DNA of 33,818 nt from an uncultured Candidatus Nitrosopumilus sp. (lineage in GTDB: Archaea > Thermoproteota > Nitrososphaeria > Nitrososphaerales > Nitrosopumilaceae). The notes beneath the pieces were generated by a model that was given only the letters and a program-made list of their open reading frames with translations, was not told the origin of the DNA and did not search any database. The DNA is taken from the NCBI GenBank assembly GCA_905479565.1, contig CAJQMY010000004.1, forward strand, positions 1 to 33,818, given 5' to 3'. The translations under genes were made by a program, and so were the position numbers. This document shows positions 1 through 7,526 of the stretch, piece after piece; the stretch's first letter is position 1; the number at the start of each line of letters is the position of its first letter.

Positions 1-246
1 AGCTTCTGCTGGCTTTGCCTCCATTCCTTTTGGTAGCGTGCCTTTTGGCTTGGTCTCAGCTGGCTTTACCTCTGCAGGTTTAGCTTCTGCTGGCTTTGCC
101 TCCATTCCTTTTGGTAGCGTGCCTTTTGGCTTGGTCTCAGCTGGCTTTACCTCTGCAGGTTTAGCTTCTGCTGGCTTTGCCTCCATTCCTTTTGGCTTGG
201 TCTCAGCTGGCTTTACCTCTGCAGGTTTAGCTTCTGCTGGCTTTGC
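1..246. repeat. Tandem 81-bp coding repeat, one copy 15 bp shorter
   Basis: Near-identical copies begin at 1, 82 and 163 (period 81 bp, 27 codons), with a partial fourth copy beginning at 229. The third copy is only 66 bp because it lacks the 15-bp piece coding for TLPKG or its equivalent. The copies are almost identical at DNA level, so they arose by recent duplication or are kept alike by gene conversion. The array continues beyond the left edge. Confidence 0.9.
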
Positions 247-354
247 TTCAGCGGGTTTTGACTCTAGCTGAGTAGAAAGTTTAGTTAGCTTTGCTTCTAA
301 ATCGGCAATCTTTTTTTCAAGATCTTGTTTTGTCTGTTTTTTAGCAGATGCCAT
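1..354 (-). CDS. Ala/Pro/Glu/Lys-rich repeat protein, C-terminus cut off by window edge
   Basis: Reading from the ATG at 354 the protein opens with MASAKKQTKQDLEKKIADLE, a lysine-rich segment followed by a short heptad-like coiled coil (about residues 10-32). It then becomes a low-complexity tail built of PAEAK, PAEVK and PAETKPKG units that runs off the left edge at codon 118. No catalytic motif or membrane segment is visible. The composition suggests a disordered, extended tail, comparable in style to H1-like or Pro/Ala/Lys linker tails, but no family is recognised. Codon phase is kept through the repeats because unit lengths (81 and 66 bases) are multiples of three, which supports real coding on this strand. 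An open frame of 77 codons on the opposite strand is only a shadow of the repeats. Function unknown. Confidence 0.75.
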   Translation of the reverse strand, partial: MASAKKQTKQDLEKKIADLEAKLTKLSTQLESKPAEAKPAEAKPAEVKPAETKPKGMEAKPAEAKPAEVKPAETKPKGTLPKGMEAKPAEAKPAEVKPAETKPKGTLPKGMEAKPAEA

Positions 355-421
355 AATTGTGATGACCAATCTGGGGTTTATGTACATTTGGGTTGATTAC
401 GCCAACTAATTTTGATCAAGT

Positions 422-428
422 TTTATAT
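422..428 (+). promoter_or_regulatory. TATA box (TTTATAT)
   Basis: TTTATAT is centred about 26 bases before the ATG at 451. This spacing fits a leaderless archaeal mRNA and favours that start over the ATG at 427, which lies inside the box. Confidence 0.5.
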
Positions 429-450
429 GCTAAATCACATACTTGATTAC

Positions 451-825
451 ATGGATGACTTTGAAAAAGAATATCCTGAATTTGATTGGAAGAATACTCC
501 GGCATACAAACATCCTGGAGGCAAAAATTGCCCATGTCCAAAGCATGAATACATTAGAGAACAGATCAACTTCACCAAGCAAGTAAATGAAAAAGGCAAG
601 GAACCATCCAAAGTCACTCTAAAGTTTTGTCCAGATCATTACAGAGTATACCTAGATGAAGTAATTCCAGCAATGCCATTAAAATATAAAATTCTAACAA
701 AAATTGCGCTAAAATTGGGAGCAATTCAAGTTGAGCAACTAAAGTACATGGAATCAGAATTATGTTTTTACTGTAAATTCGGTTCTGGTGGACATGATAG
801 AAAAACAGAACTGCCCCCAATGTAA
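451..825 (+). CDS. Conserved-looking small Cys/His protein, unknown function
   Basis: A 124-residue protein when started at 451. The frame also holds an ATG at 427 and a TTG at 412, but the TATA-like TTTATAT lies at 422-428, so 451 is preferred. Metal-ligand-like groups are visible: NCPCPKHEY near the N-terminus, KFCPDHYRVY in the middle and LCFYCKFG near the C-terminus. This Cys/His pattern could bind zinc or an Fe-S cluster. No signal peptide or membrane helix is evident, so it is probably cytosolic. It stands alone, 40 bases upstream of the UbiD-like gene, which has its own TATA-like sequence. I do not recognise the family. Confidence 0.75.
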   Translation: MDDFEKEYPEFDWKNTPAYKHPGGKNCPCPKHEYIREQINFTKQVNEKGKEPSKVTLKFCPDHYRVYLDEVIPAMPLKYKILTKIALKLGAIQVEQLKYMESELCFYCKFGSGGHDRKTELPPM

Positions 826-865
826 AACGAGTTAAGCTTATACTTAATCTGACTAGAGAATTAAT

Positions 866-2308
866 GTGGGAATAGAAGACATCAGAGATTTTATCGTAGA
901 ACTTGAAAAGCATGGAGAACTAAAGAGAGTCAAAATAGAAGTTGATTCAGACTTAGAGATTGCTGAAATTATGAGACGCGAGATGTATTCAAACGGTCCA
1001 GCAATACTTTTTGAGAATGTAAAAGGATACGATATGCCAGTTTTAGGAAATGCATTTGGTTCTATGAAAAGATTGAAAATTGGATTAGAAATGACAGACT
1101 TTACCGAAATTGGTCAACGTATTGTAGATATGACAAAGATGGACATGCCATCAGGATTACTAAATAAAATTAAAAAACTTCCAGAGATTAAGAAAATGAC
1201 TGCATCATTTCCTAAAGCAGAAACAAGTGGACCAGTAACAGAGATTACATCAAGTGATGCATCATTTGATGAGTTACCAATTCTAAAATCGTGGCCTGAT
1301 GATGCAGGTCAATTCATCACATTAGGATTGGTTGCAACAAAACATCCAGAAACAGGAGTTAGAAATCTAGGAGTTTACAGAATGCAAATTGTAGATAAAA
1401 CTCATGCATTAATGCACTGGCAAAAACACAAAAGAGGCGCACATCACAGCGACATTTCAAAGGAAAGAGGCGAGAAAATCCCAACCGCAATTATCATTGG
1501 CGGAGAACCGACTACAATATTTTCGTCAATTGCTCCAGTTCCAGAAGGATTAGACAAATATTTGTTTGCAGGAATTACTAGAAAAGAAGGAATCAAAACT
1601 GTAAAGTGTAAAACAATAGATCTGGATGTTCCTGCAAATGCAGAGATTGTTTTAGAAGGATACGTAGATCCAGCAGACATTAGAGACGAGGGGCCATTCG
1701 GAGATCATACAGGATACTATACACCAGTTGAACCGTATCCAACATTTACACTGACAGGAATTATGCGAAGAAAAGATCCAATATACGTAACAACAGTTGT
1801 TGGAAAACCAATTCTAGAAGATGCATTCATTGGCAAAGTGATTGAGCGTTCATTTTTGCCACTGATTCAAATGTTCCATCCAGAAGTAGTAGACTTTAGC
1901 ATGCCAGCAGCAGGATGGTTCCAAGGATTTGCAATTATATCAATAAAGAAAAGATATCCAGGCCAAGCAAAAAAAGTAATGATGGGTCTTTGGGGAATGG
2001 GACAGTTATCACTCACAAAAATATTCGTTGTAGTGGATGAAGACATTAATGTTCATGACATCAACGATGTAATTTGGGCAATCACTACAAGGGCCGATGC
2101 AGCAAGAGATACTACCATAATCAACAATACTCCAACAGATACACTAGATCCAGCATCGCCACTAGTGAATTTGGGTTCTAAGATGGGAATTGATGCAACT
2201 CAAAAAACAAGAGAAGAAGGATATAAAAGAGAAATTCAACAACTAGTCAAAGTGGATGATAAGACAAAAGATCTAGTAGATTCTAAATGGTCCAGTTATG
2301 GATTATGA
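866..2308 (+). CDS. ubiD: UbiD-family decarboxylase (prenylated-FMN type)
   Basis: A 480-residue protein of usual UbiD length with the family block DEGPFGDHTGYYTP in the middle, which carries the conserved acidic residue and cofactor-contact region. Family members are cytosolic and decarboxylate aromatic or unsaturated acids using prenylated FMN made by a UbiX partner, which is not in this window. The start is GTG at 866; a TATA-like TTATACT lies about 25 bases upstream, and the overlapping ATG at 864 is out of frame and stops at once. The neighbour, convergent and overlapping by 6 bases, is an MqnC-like radical SAM enzyme. A role in quinone synthesis (decarboxylation in the futalosine menaquinone route) is therefore inferred, but the substrate cannot be read from the sequence. 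Confidence 0.9.
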   Translation: MGIEDIRDFIVELEKHGELKRVKIEVDSDLEIAEIMRREMYSNGPAILFENVKGYDMPVLGNAFGSMKRLKIGLEMTDFTEIGQRIVDMTKMDMPSGLLNKIKKLPEIKKMTASFPKAETSGPVTEITSSDASFDELPILKSWPDDAGQFITLGLVATKHPETGVRNLGVYRMQIVDKTHALMHWQKHKRGAHHSDISKERGEKIPTAIIIGGEPTTIFSSIAPVPEGLDKYLFAGITRKEGIKTVKCKTIDLDVPANAEIVLEGYVDPADIRDEGPFGDHTGYYTPVEPYPTFTLTGIMRRKDPIYVTTVVGKPILEDAFIGKVIERSFLPLIQMFHPEVVDFSMPAAGWFQGFAIISIKKRYPGQAKKVMMGLWGMGQLSLTKIFVVVDEDINVHDINDVIWAITTRADAARDTTIINNTPTDTLDPASPLVNLGSKMGIDATQKTREEGYKREIQQLVKVDDKTKDLVDSKWSSYGL

Positions 2309-3421
2309 TACAGAAATAGGATTGTAGAAATTATCTCGCTCTTCTACTTTATATCCAATTTGATGGATAGCATCAATAATTATTTTATCAGTTAGTTCTG
2401 TTGAACGTGCGCCAGTACATGAAACTACTTCCTCTCCTATGAGTGTGCCACCAAAGTCATCAGCACCATATTGTAATGCAAGTTGAGCCATACCAACGCC
2501 ATTAGTCAACCATGAAGATTGAATATGAGGAATTAATCCATCAAGAACTAATCTAGATATTGCAATCATTTTCAATAGTTGAGTTCCACCAGTTCCATAA
2601 TCTACAATGCCTTCTTCTTGCATCAAGGTATTATTTGGTTCAAAATTCCAGGGAATAAATGCCATGAAACCACTAGTCTTTTCTTGTAGTTTCACAATTT
2701 TTGAAAAGTGCTCAACAATATCATTATTGTTCTCCACACTGCCATACATCATTGTTGCAGAACCTGGAATACCAAGAGAGTGCGCTTCATCCATAATTCT
2801 AATCCAATCAGCACTAGAGATTTTTTTAGGACTGATAATTTCTTTAACTGAATCAGTTAAGATTTCAGCACCAGCTCCAGGAATTGATTGTAATCCAGCA
2901 TCTTTTAATCTAGATAAAATTTCTTTGGTGGAGGATTTTTCAACTCTTGCAATCATATCAATTTCAGATGTAGATAATCCATGAATCCCAACTGCCGGAA
3001 ATTTTTCTCGAATCATTCTAAACGCATCTTCATAGTATTCAATTTTCAAATTAGGATTATGTCCACCTTGAATCAGAACCTGTCTTATCTTAAACATATC
3101 ATAAGAGGTTTTAACTCGGGTTTCAATTTCATCAAGAGTTAAGGTGTAAGAATCCTCAGCACCAGGAGATCTATAAAATGCACAAAACTTGCAATCAGTA
3201 ATGCAGACATTGGTGTAATTTAGAATAATATTATTTACAAAAGATGCTTTTTTACCAAATTGTTTTCTTGTTAGATGGCCAGCAGTAAAACCCATCAAAT
3301 GAACATCATCTGATTTCAATAATCTCAAAAGATCTTCAGGACCAGGCCTCTTGCCATTAAGAGAATTTTCCAAGATATCTTTGATATCGCTTTTTTGTAT
3401 CTGCTCAGTTGTCTGACTCAA
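2303..3421 (-). CDS. mqnC: MqnC/CofH-type radical SAM enzyme, probably dehypoxanthine futalosine cyclase
   Basis: A 372-residue radical SAM protein with the cluster-binding CITDCKFC (C73, C77, C80; CX3CX2C). It shows the family segments LIQGGHNP and GADDFGGTLIGEEVVS. QGGHNP and the C-terminal GADD block look more like MqnC (futalosine menaquinone pathway) than CofH (F420 FO synthase), whose equivalent motif I recall as QGGIHP. CofH remains the alternative. Translation probably starts at TTG 3421: a TATA-like element at 3446-3452 sits about 28 bases upstream and the next in-frame ATG is too far inside. The convergent UbiD neighbour also fits menaquinone synthesis, since thaumarchaea are known to contain menaquinones. 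Confidence 0.82.
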   Translation of the reverse strand: MSQTTEQIQKSDIKDILENSLNGKRPGPEDLLRLLKSDDVHLMGFTAGHLTRKQFGKKASFVNNIILNYTNVCITDCKFCAFYRSPGAEDSYTLTLDEIETRVKTSYDMFKIRQVLIQGGHNPNLKIEYYEDAFRMIREKFPAVGIHGLSTSEIDMIARVEKSSTKEILSRLKDAGLQSIPGAGAEILTDSVKEIISPKKISSADWIRIMDEAHSLGIPGSATMMYGSVENNNDIVEHFSKIVKLQEKTSGFMAFIPWNFEPNNTLMQEEGIVDYGTGGTQLLKMIAISRLVLDGLIPHIQSSWLTNGVGMAQLALQYGADDFGGTLIGEEVVSCTGARSTELTDKIIIDAIHQIGYKVEERDNFYNPISVS

Positions 3422-3445
3422 GTAATCATAATCCTTTGGAATTTC

Positions 3446-3452
3446 TATTTAA
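3446..3452 (-). promoter_or_regulatory. TATA box for the mqnC-like gene
   Basis: On the minus strand the sequence reads TTAAATA, centred about 28 bases before the TTG start at 3421. It supports that non-ATG start. Confidence 0.45.
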
Positions 3453-3578
3453 TCCTTGATAGAAATGATGAACAAAAAAAGAAATAAACAAAATGAGTGA
3501 TTTGTGCTCAATTTTTGAGAAATATGAGTTCAAAGATTCACGTTATTTTTAAGTAGGGCACAAAAATCAAATCAAATC

Positions 3579-4361
3579 ATGGTATCAGGAAATCAAATTA
3601 GACTTAATCGAATTCTCAGAAAAGGAAGAATGTTGTGTATTCCGATGGATCACGGTATTTCTAATGGACCAATTGAAGGCCTTGAAGATCCAGTATCAAC
3701 AATTTACAAATGTGAAGGGCATGGACTTACAAGTGTAATCATCAACAAAGGAATTCTCAAAGCATTACCAAAACCAACCAAAATAGGAATTTTAGTTCAC
3801 TTTTCAAGTAGTACAGCATTATCATTAGCACCAAATCGTAAAATGTTAACCGGAACAGTAAAAGAAGCAGCAGCCATGGGAGCTGATGGAGTTTCACTAC
3901 ATATCAATATCGGAGGCAAAGAAGAGCCAGAGATGTTAGAGCAGCTCGGAATGACTGCAGATCAATGCCATAAATGGGGAATGCCACTTTTAGCAATGAT
4001 GTATCCAAGAGGGGAAAATATCAAGGATCCACATGACCCAGAAGTGGTCGGACATGTTGCAAGAATCGGAGCAGAGTGTGGTGCAGATATTGTAAAAACA
4101 TTCTACACCGGCGATATTGACTCATTTGCAAAAATTGTAAAAAGCACACCAGTTCCAATTGTAATTGCCGGCGGACCAAAAGCTAAAACAGATTTAGATA
4201 TTCTTCAAATGACTGAAGATGCAATGACTGCAGGAGCCAAAGGGGTGACATACGGTAGAAACATCTTTGCACACAAAACACCTGAAAAAATGGTAGAATC
4301 ATTAGCCGAAATAATTTTCAGAAAAGGAACAGCAAAGGAAGCAATGAAAAAAATTGAATAA
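3579..4361 (+). CDS. aroA': 2-amino-3,7-dideoxy-D-threo-hept-6-ulosonate (ADH) synthase
   Basis: A 260-residue DhnA-type class I aldolase. This enzyme starts the archaeal shikimate route by joining L-aspartate semialdehyde with a deoxy-hexulose phosphate to give ADH. Visible family marks are the N-terminal [23 protein letters not shown] with the likely Schiff-base lysine, and a C-terminal phosphate-binding IAGGPKAK followed by TYGRNIF. The start is ATG 3579, with TTTTAAG about 29 bases upstream as a possible TATA element. The next gene, 3-dehydroquinate synthase II, starts inside the last codons of this one, so the two first steps are translationally linked. Together they replace bacterial DAHP synthase and AroB. 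Confidence 0.93.
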   Translation: MVSGNQIRLNRILRKGRMLCIPMDHGISNGPIEGLEDPVSTIYKCEGHGLTSVIINKGILKALPKPTKIGILVHFSSSTALSLAPNRKMLTGTVKEAAAMGADGVSLHINIGGKEEPEMLEQLGMTADQCHKWGMPLLAMMYPRGENIKDPHDPEVVGHVARIGAECGADIVKTFYTGDIDSFAKIVKSTPVPIVIAGGPKAKTDLDILQMTEDAMTAGAKGVTYGRNIFAHKTPEKMVESLAEIIFRKGTAKEAMKKIE

Positions 4362-5412
4362 ATCAAGAGAATTAATAATTTCACCCAAAGTGTCACAAGC
4401 ACAATTAGCTAAATTTCTTCCTCAATTGGAAGATGAAGGAATCAAAATAGTATATCTTGACCCGAAAAAAATAGGTAAGGAGAAAACTAAGCTTCAAACA
4501 ATATTTCCTTCCAGTGCAGCAAATTATGTGATATTAGAAAAAGAAACCCCAAAACCAAAGGGGAAAAAAGCCGGAAGGAAATTCCAAATTCTATCAAATT
4601 CAGACATTGAAAATGTTCTCAACATAGCCAAAAAAGGATTGGACTTTGTAATTATAGAAGTAAAAGACTGGAAAATTATTCCACTAGAAAATATTATTGC
4701 AAAGTTACATAAAATTCACACTAAAATTTTTGCCATAGCTAAAACTCCTGAAGAAGTTAGGAAGATGTTTTCAATTTTAGAAGTAGGAGTCGACGGAGTA
4801 ATCTTTAGTGCTTCATCAATTAATGAAGTTCGTGAAGTCATGATATACTTGGGAACAAAGAGTTTCGATATGAAGCCAGCAAAGATTACAGAAATCAAAG
4901 AAGTTGGAGATGGAGAACGAGTATGCGTAGATACTGCATCTATACTTCACAAAGGGGAAGGCATGTTGATTGGCAGTAGATCAAACTTTTTGTTTCTAGT
5001 CCATAATGAATCAGTAGGATCATCATTTACATCACCAAGACCATTTAGAGTGAATGCGGGTGCAGTTCATTGTTATACATTATCTCCAGATGGAACAACA
5101 AACTATCTCTCAGAAGTAGAGACAGGCTCTGAAGTGCTAATTCTTAATTCAAAAGGTAAAGCGAGAAGAGCTACAGTAGGAAGATCAAAGATTGAACGCA
5201 GACCAATGCTGATGATAAAAGCTACAGTAGGAGTGGAAACAGGAGGAATTATTGCACAAGATGCAGAAACAATTCGCTTTGTAAAATCAAATGGGCAACT
5301 AGTTTCAGTCACCCATCTAAAAAAAGGAGACATCGTAATGGTGCATTCAAAACCTGCAACAGGCAGACACTTTGGAATGGAAGTATCTGATGAATATATT
5401 TTAGAAAAATAA
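4354..5412 (+). CDS. aroB': 3-dehydroquinate synthase II
   Basis: A 352-residue protein of the archaeal 3-dehydroquinate synthase II family, which converts ADH to 3-dehydroquinate by NAD-dependent oxidative deamination and cyclisation. Recognisable segments are GVDGVIFSASSINEVREV, the GEGMLIGSRSNFLFLVHNES block, RPFRVNAGAVHCY and the C-terminal PATGRHFGMEVSDEYILEK. The start is TTG at 4354, overlapping the stop of the ADH synthase gene by 8 bases; no ATG lies near. Position directly after step 1 and before the dehydratase matches the pathway order. After its stop comes a 570-base stretch before the next shikimate gene. Confidence 0.93.
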   Translation: MNKSRELIISPKVSQAQLAKFLPQLEDEGIKIVYLDPKKIGKEKTKLQTIFPSSAANYVILEKETPKPKGKKAGRKFQILSNSDIENVLNIAKKGLDFVIIEVKDWKIIPLENIIAKLHKIHTKIFAIAKTPEEVRKMFSILEVGVDGVIFSASSINEVREVMIYLGTKSFDMKPAKITEIKEVGDGERVCVDTASILHKGEGMLIGSRSNFLFLVHNESVGSSFTSPRPFRVNAGAVHCYTLSPDGTTNYLSEVETGSEVLILNSKGKARRATVGRSKIERRPMLMIKATVGVETGGIIAQDAETIRFVKSNGQLVSVTHLKKGDIVMVHSKPATGRHFGMEVSDEYILEK

Positions 5413-5464
5413 AATCCATATAAAGTATAACTGAAATTTTAAAAATTGCTTATTATCAATTGTT

Positions 5465-5599
5465 CTAGTCAGAAATCTGAACCATCATTTTATGGTAATG
5501 AGGACATGACATGACATTGCTTGGATTCATAGTAGTTACTGGCATGTCACAGTCCTTACAGTTCCAGGTAATAGGCACCATACAAGGTGTGAATTCCAA
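5465..5599 (-). CDS. Possible 38-44 residue zinc-ribbon-like protein
   Basis: A short minus-strand frame lies in the gap between aroB' and aroD. From the ATG at 5581 it codes 38 residues; an in-frame TTG at 5599 would add six, including one more cysteine. Metal-ligand spacing is good: WNCKDCDMP, then about fourteen residues later SCPHYHKM, a CX2C plus CX2HXH pattern typical of tiny zinc ribbons. A TATA-like TTAAAATATTAAG on the minus strand around 5646-5658 could serve it with a short leader. It is too short for confident calling. The alternative is chance coding in intergenic DNA. Confidence 0.5.
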   Translation of the reverse strand: MEFTPCMVPITWNCKDCDMPVTTMNPSNVMSCPHYHKMMVQISD

Positions 5600-5644
5600 C
5601 TGGATATTAACTGTGGGTTAGCCTAGAAAAAAGATTAGATCATC

Positions 5645-5875
5645 TTAATATTTTAACAAAAGCATCTTTTCATGAACCTCAATGTACCAACCTTCACCCC
5701 ATGTGAGATAAGGATTATCTCTTAGTTCTTTACTTTTTACCACAGTATCTGCATGCATAACAGAATACCCAACCTAAAACATCAAAGACATCTAAAATGA
5801 CCTGCGCATCATTTATTGAAGTATATCTAATGCCTTTTCTATTTTAATTGAATCAAATTTTACAGAAATGAACAT
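5645..5875 (-). pseudogene. Frameshifted remnant of a roughly 77-codon gene
   Basis: Minus-strand reading from ATG 5875 gives MFISVKFDSIKIEK, after which the frame breaks. The sense-like text continues one frame over as GIRYTSINDAQVILDVFDVL. It then returns to the first frame as VGYSVMHADTVVKSKELRDN and ends in WGEGWYIEVHEKMLLLKY with a stop at 5645. One break lies at an A-run and the other near a GGTTGGG tract, so a one-base loss and a one-base gain would restore a single protein. The two outer parts are in the same frame. I read it as a decayed small gene or two sequencing indels. The family is not recognised. Alternatively only the last 37 codons (from 5758) are expressed. Confidence 0.4.
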
Positions 5876-5982
5876 ATATTGTAAGTAATGCTGCCCTGTT
5901 CTTTTTTAGATTAACAATACTTTGTGAATCTTATTACACAACATATTATAAAAAAGATAGACTATCAGCAGATATTAGAAAA

Positions 5983-6654
5983 ATGAAATATAAAACATGT
6001 ATTTCTATCGCAGAACTAACACCAATAAAAACTAAAAAAATATTAAAAATTGCTCTTACAAAATCGGATTTTGTAGAAGTGAGATTTGATTTTCTTAAAG
6101 TTGAACAAATTCCAAAAACATTAGAAATGATAAAGAAAGATCTCAACAGAATGGTATGCACATTAAGACCAAAAAATGAAGGTGGAAAATTTTCAGGAAA
6201 TGAAAAAGAAAGAATTGCAATTCTAAAATTAATTGCAGAGTACAATCCATTCCTGTTGGATGTAGAATTTAACACACTAGAGAAAAATTCAGCACTAGCA
6301 AAGTATTTGAAATCAACAAAAACAAAATTACTTATTTCATGGCACGATTTTAAAAAAACCCCAAGTTCTGCAGAATTAAAAAAGAAGATCACTCAAATGA
6401 GCAAATTTTCATCAAACGTAAAAATAGTAAGTACTGCAAAATCAACGGCCGATTCAACTAGAATGTTGGAACTGTATAGTAAAAAAGGAAAAAACAATCT
6501 GATTTCTTTTGCAATGGGAGATCATGGCAGGATTTCAAGAATTTTGTGCCTATATTTAGGCAGTCCGTACACCTATGTCTCACTTGGAAAAGCAATAGCT
6601 CCAGGACAATTCAGTGTAGACGAGGTGAAAAAAATTACTAGTTTAAAAAAATAG
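5983..6654 (+). CDS. aroD: 3-dehydroquinate dehydratase, type I
   Basis: A 223-residue protein that dehydrates 3-dehydroquinate to 3-dehydroshikimate. Type I features are visible: EVRFDFL after the first strands (substrate-binding Glu and Arg), SWHDF carrying the catalytic His and VKIVSTAKS carrying the Schiff-base Lys. The C-terminal region holds SFAMGDHGRISR and the PGQFSVDEV closing segment. Length is close to that of archaeal type I enzymes. The ATG at 5983 follows a possible TATA box by 30-40 bases, so this gene seems to start a new transcript after the 570-base spacer. The next gene, aroE, follows after 50 bases with its own TATA-like box. Confidence 0.93.
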   Translation: MKYKTCISIAELTPIKTKKILKIALTKSDFVEVRFDFLKVEQIPKTLEMIKKDLNRMVCTLRPKNEGGKFSGNEKERIAILKLIAEYNPFLLDVEFNTLEKNSALAKYLKSTKTKLLISWHDFKKTPSSAELKKKITQMSKFSSNVKIVSTAKSTADSTRMLELYSKKGKNNLISFAMGDHGRISRILCLYLGSPYTYVSLGKAIAPGQFSVDEVKKITSLKK

Positions 6655-6672
6655 TTTCTTAATAGTTGAGAG

Positions 6673-6679
6673 TTTAAAT
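6673..6679 (+). promoter_or_regulatory. TATA box (TTTAAAT) for aroE
   Basis: TTTAAAT is centred about 29 bases before the aroE ATG at 6705. It suggests that aroE-aroK-aroA can be transcribed separately from aroD. Confidence 0.45.
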
Positions 6680-6704
6680 CAATCTTCATACTCAAGAAAA
6701 TAAG

Positions 6705-7526
6705 ATGGGCAAATCATTTGCAGTAATCGGAGATCCTATTGATCATTCATTATCACCAAATATTCATAATGCAGCATTTAGAGAACTAGATTTAGATTCA
6801 TCATACATTGCATATAGAATTCCAAAAGGAGAGCTGGAGGGAGGCATTGAGGGATTAAAAAAAATAAAGATTGACGGCTTTAACATTACAATCCCACATA
6901 AAATAGAGATGATGAAATATTTAGATAAAATTGATGAAATATGTAATTTGATTGGGGCGGTCAATACGGTATCAAACAAAGATGGAATTCTAAAAGGATA
7001 CAACACAGACATGGATGGGTTCTTGGAGCCATTTAAGAAAAAAGAATTAAACATTGATGGAATCAATGCTCTATTGATTGGTGCAGGAGGGGCTGCAAGG
7101 GCAATAGTTGCAGGATTTACAAAAGAAAAAGCAAAGAGCATAACTATTGCAAACAGAACATTAGAAAAAGCAACCAGTCTTTCAAAATTTGCAAAAACAA
7201 TTGGGTTAAATGCAAACGCAATAGAGATCAAAGATATTAAAGATACAATAAGTAATTACGATGTTATTGTCAATGCCACATCAGTAGGTCTCAAAAATGA
7301 ATCAAGTGTGATTGAATTAAAAGGAATTAATGAAAAAACAATTGTATATGATATTGTGTACATGCCAATGAATACAGATTTTATTAAAAAAGCAAAGGTA
7401 GAAAAAGCAACCATAATTTATGGTTATGAAATGCTTCTAGGTCAAGCAGTCAAAGCTTTTGAAATTTGGCACGGCATAGAAGCACCTTATAATGCCATGA
7501 AAAAAGCAGTGTTAGGAGGATTTTGA
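6705..7526 (+). CDS. aroE: Shikimate 5-dehydrogenase
   Basis: A 273-residue protein that reduces 3-dehydroshikimate to shikimate with NADPH. The N-terminal substrate site shows GDPIDHSLSPNIHN, then NITIPHKIEMM with the catalytic Lys, then NTVSNKDG and GYNTDMDGF with the conserved Asp. The Rossmann segment GAGGAARAI is followed by IANRT, an NADP-type pattern. The C-terminal YEMLLGQAVKAFEIW is typical of AroE. The stop overlaps the start of the shikimate kinase gene in TGATG, and a GGAGG lies a few bases before that start, so the two are translationally coupled. Confidence 0.95.
   Translation: MGKSFAVIGDPIDHSLSPNIHNAAFRELDLDSSYIAYRIPKGELEGGIEGLKKIKIDGFNITIPHKIEMMKYLDKIDEICNLIGAVNTVSNKDGILKGYNTDMDGFLEPFKKKELNIDGINALLIGAGGAARAIVAGFTKEKAKSITIANRTLEKATSLSKFAKTIGLNANAIEIKDIKDTISNYDVIVNATSVGLKNESSVIELKGINEKTIVYDIVYMPMNTDFIKKAKVEKATIIYGYEMLLGQAVKAFEIWHGIEAPYNAMKKAVLGGF

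Larger units (their letters stand above)
5413..5982. other. 570-bp spacer inside the shikimate cluster
   Basis: This stretch separates aroB' from aroD. It holds no large plus-strand gene, only the two weak minus-strand items described separately (a tiny Cys/His frame and a frameshifted remnant). Around 5943-5953 the sequence ATTATAAAAA, about 30-40 bases before the aroD ATG, may be the aroD promoter. The spacer breaks the otherwise tight operon. Confidence 0.6.

Noticed and set aside
1-246. Tandem repeats as a CRISPR array
   Set aside because: The units are contiguous with no unique spacers, keep the reading frame and code for protein repeats.
3579-5412. Misannotation of the first two shikimate genes as aldolase and unrelated protein
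   Set aside because: The pair ADH synthase plus 3-dehydroquinate synthase II is the known archaeal alternative entry, and here it directly precedes the rest of the pathway.
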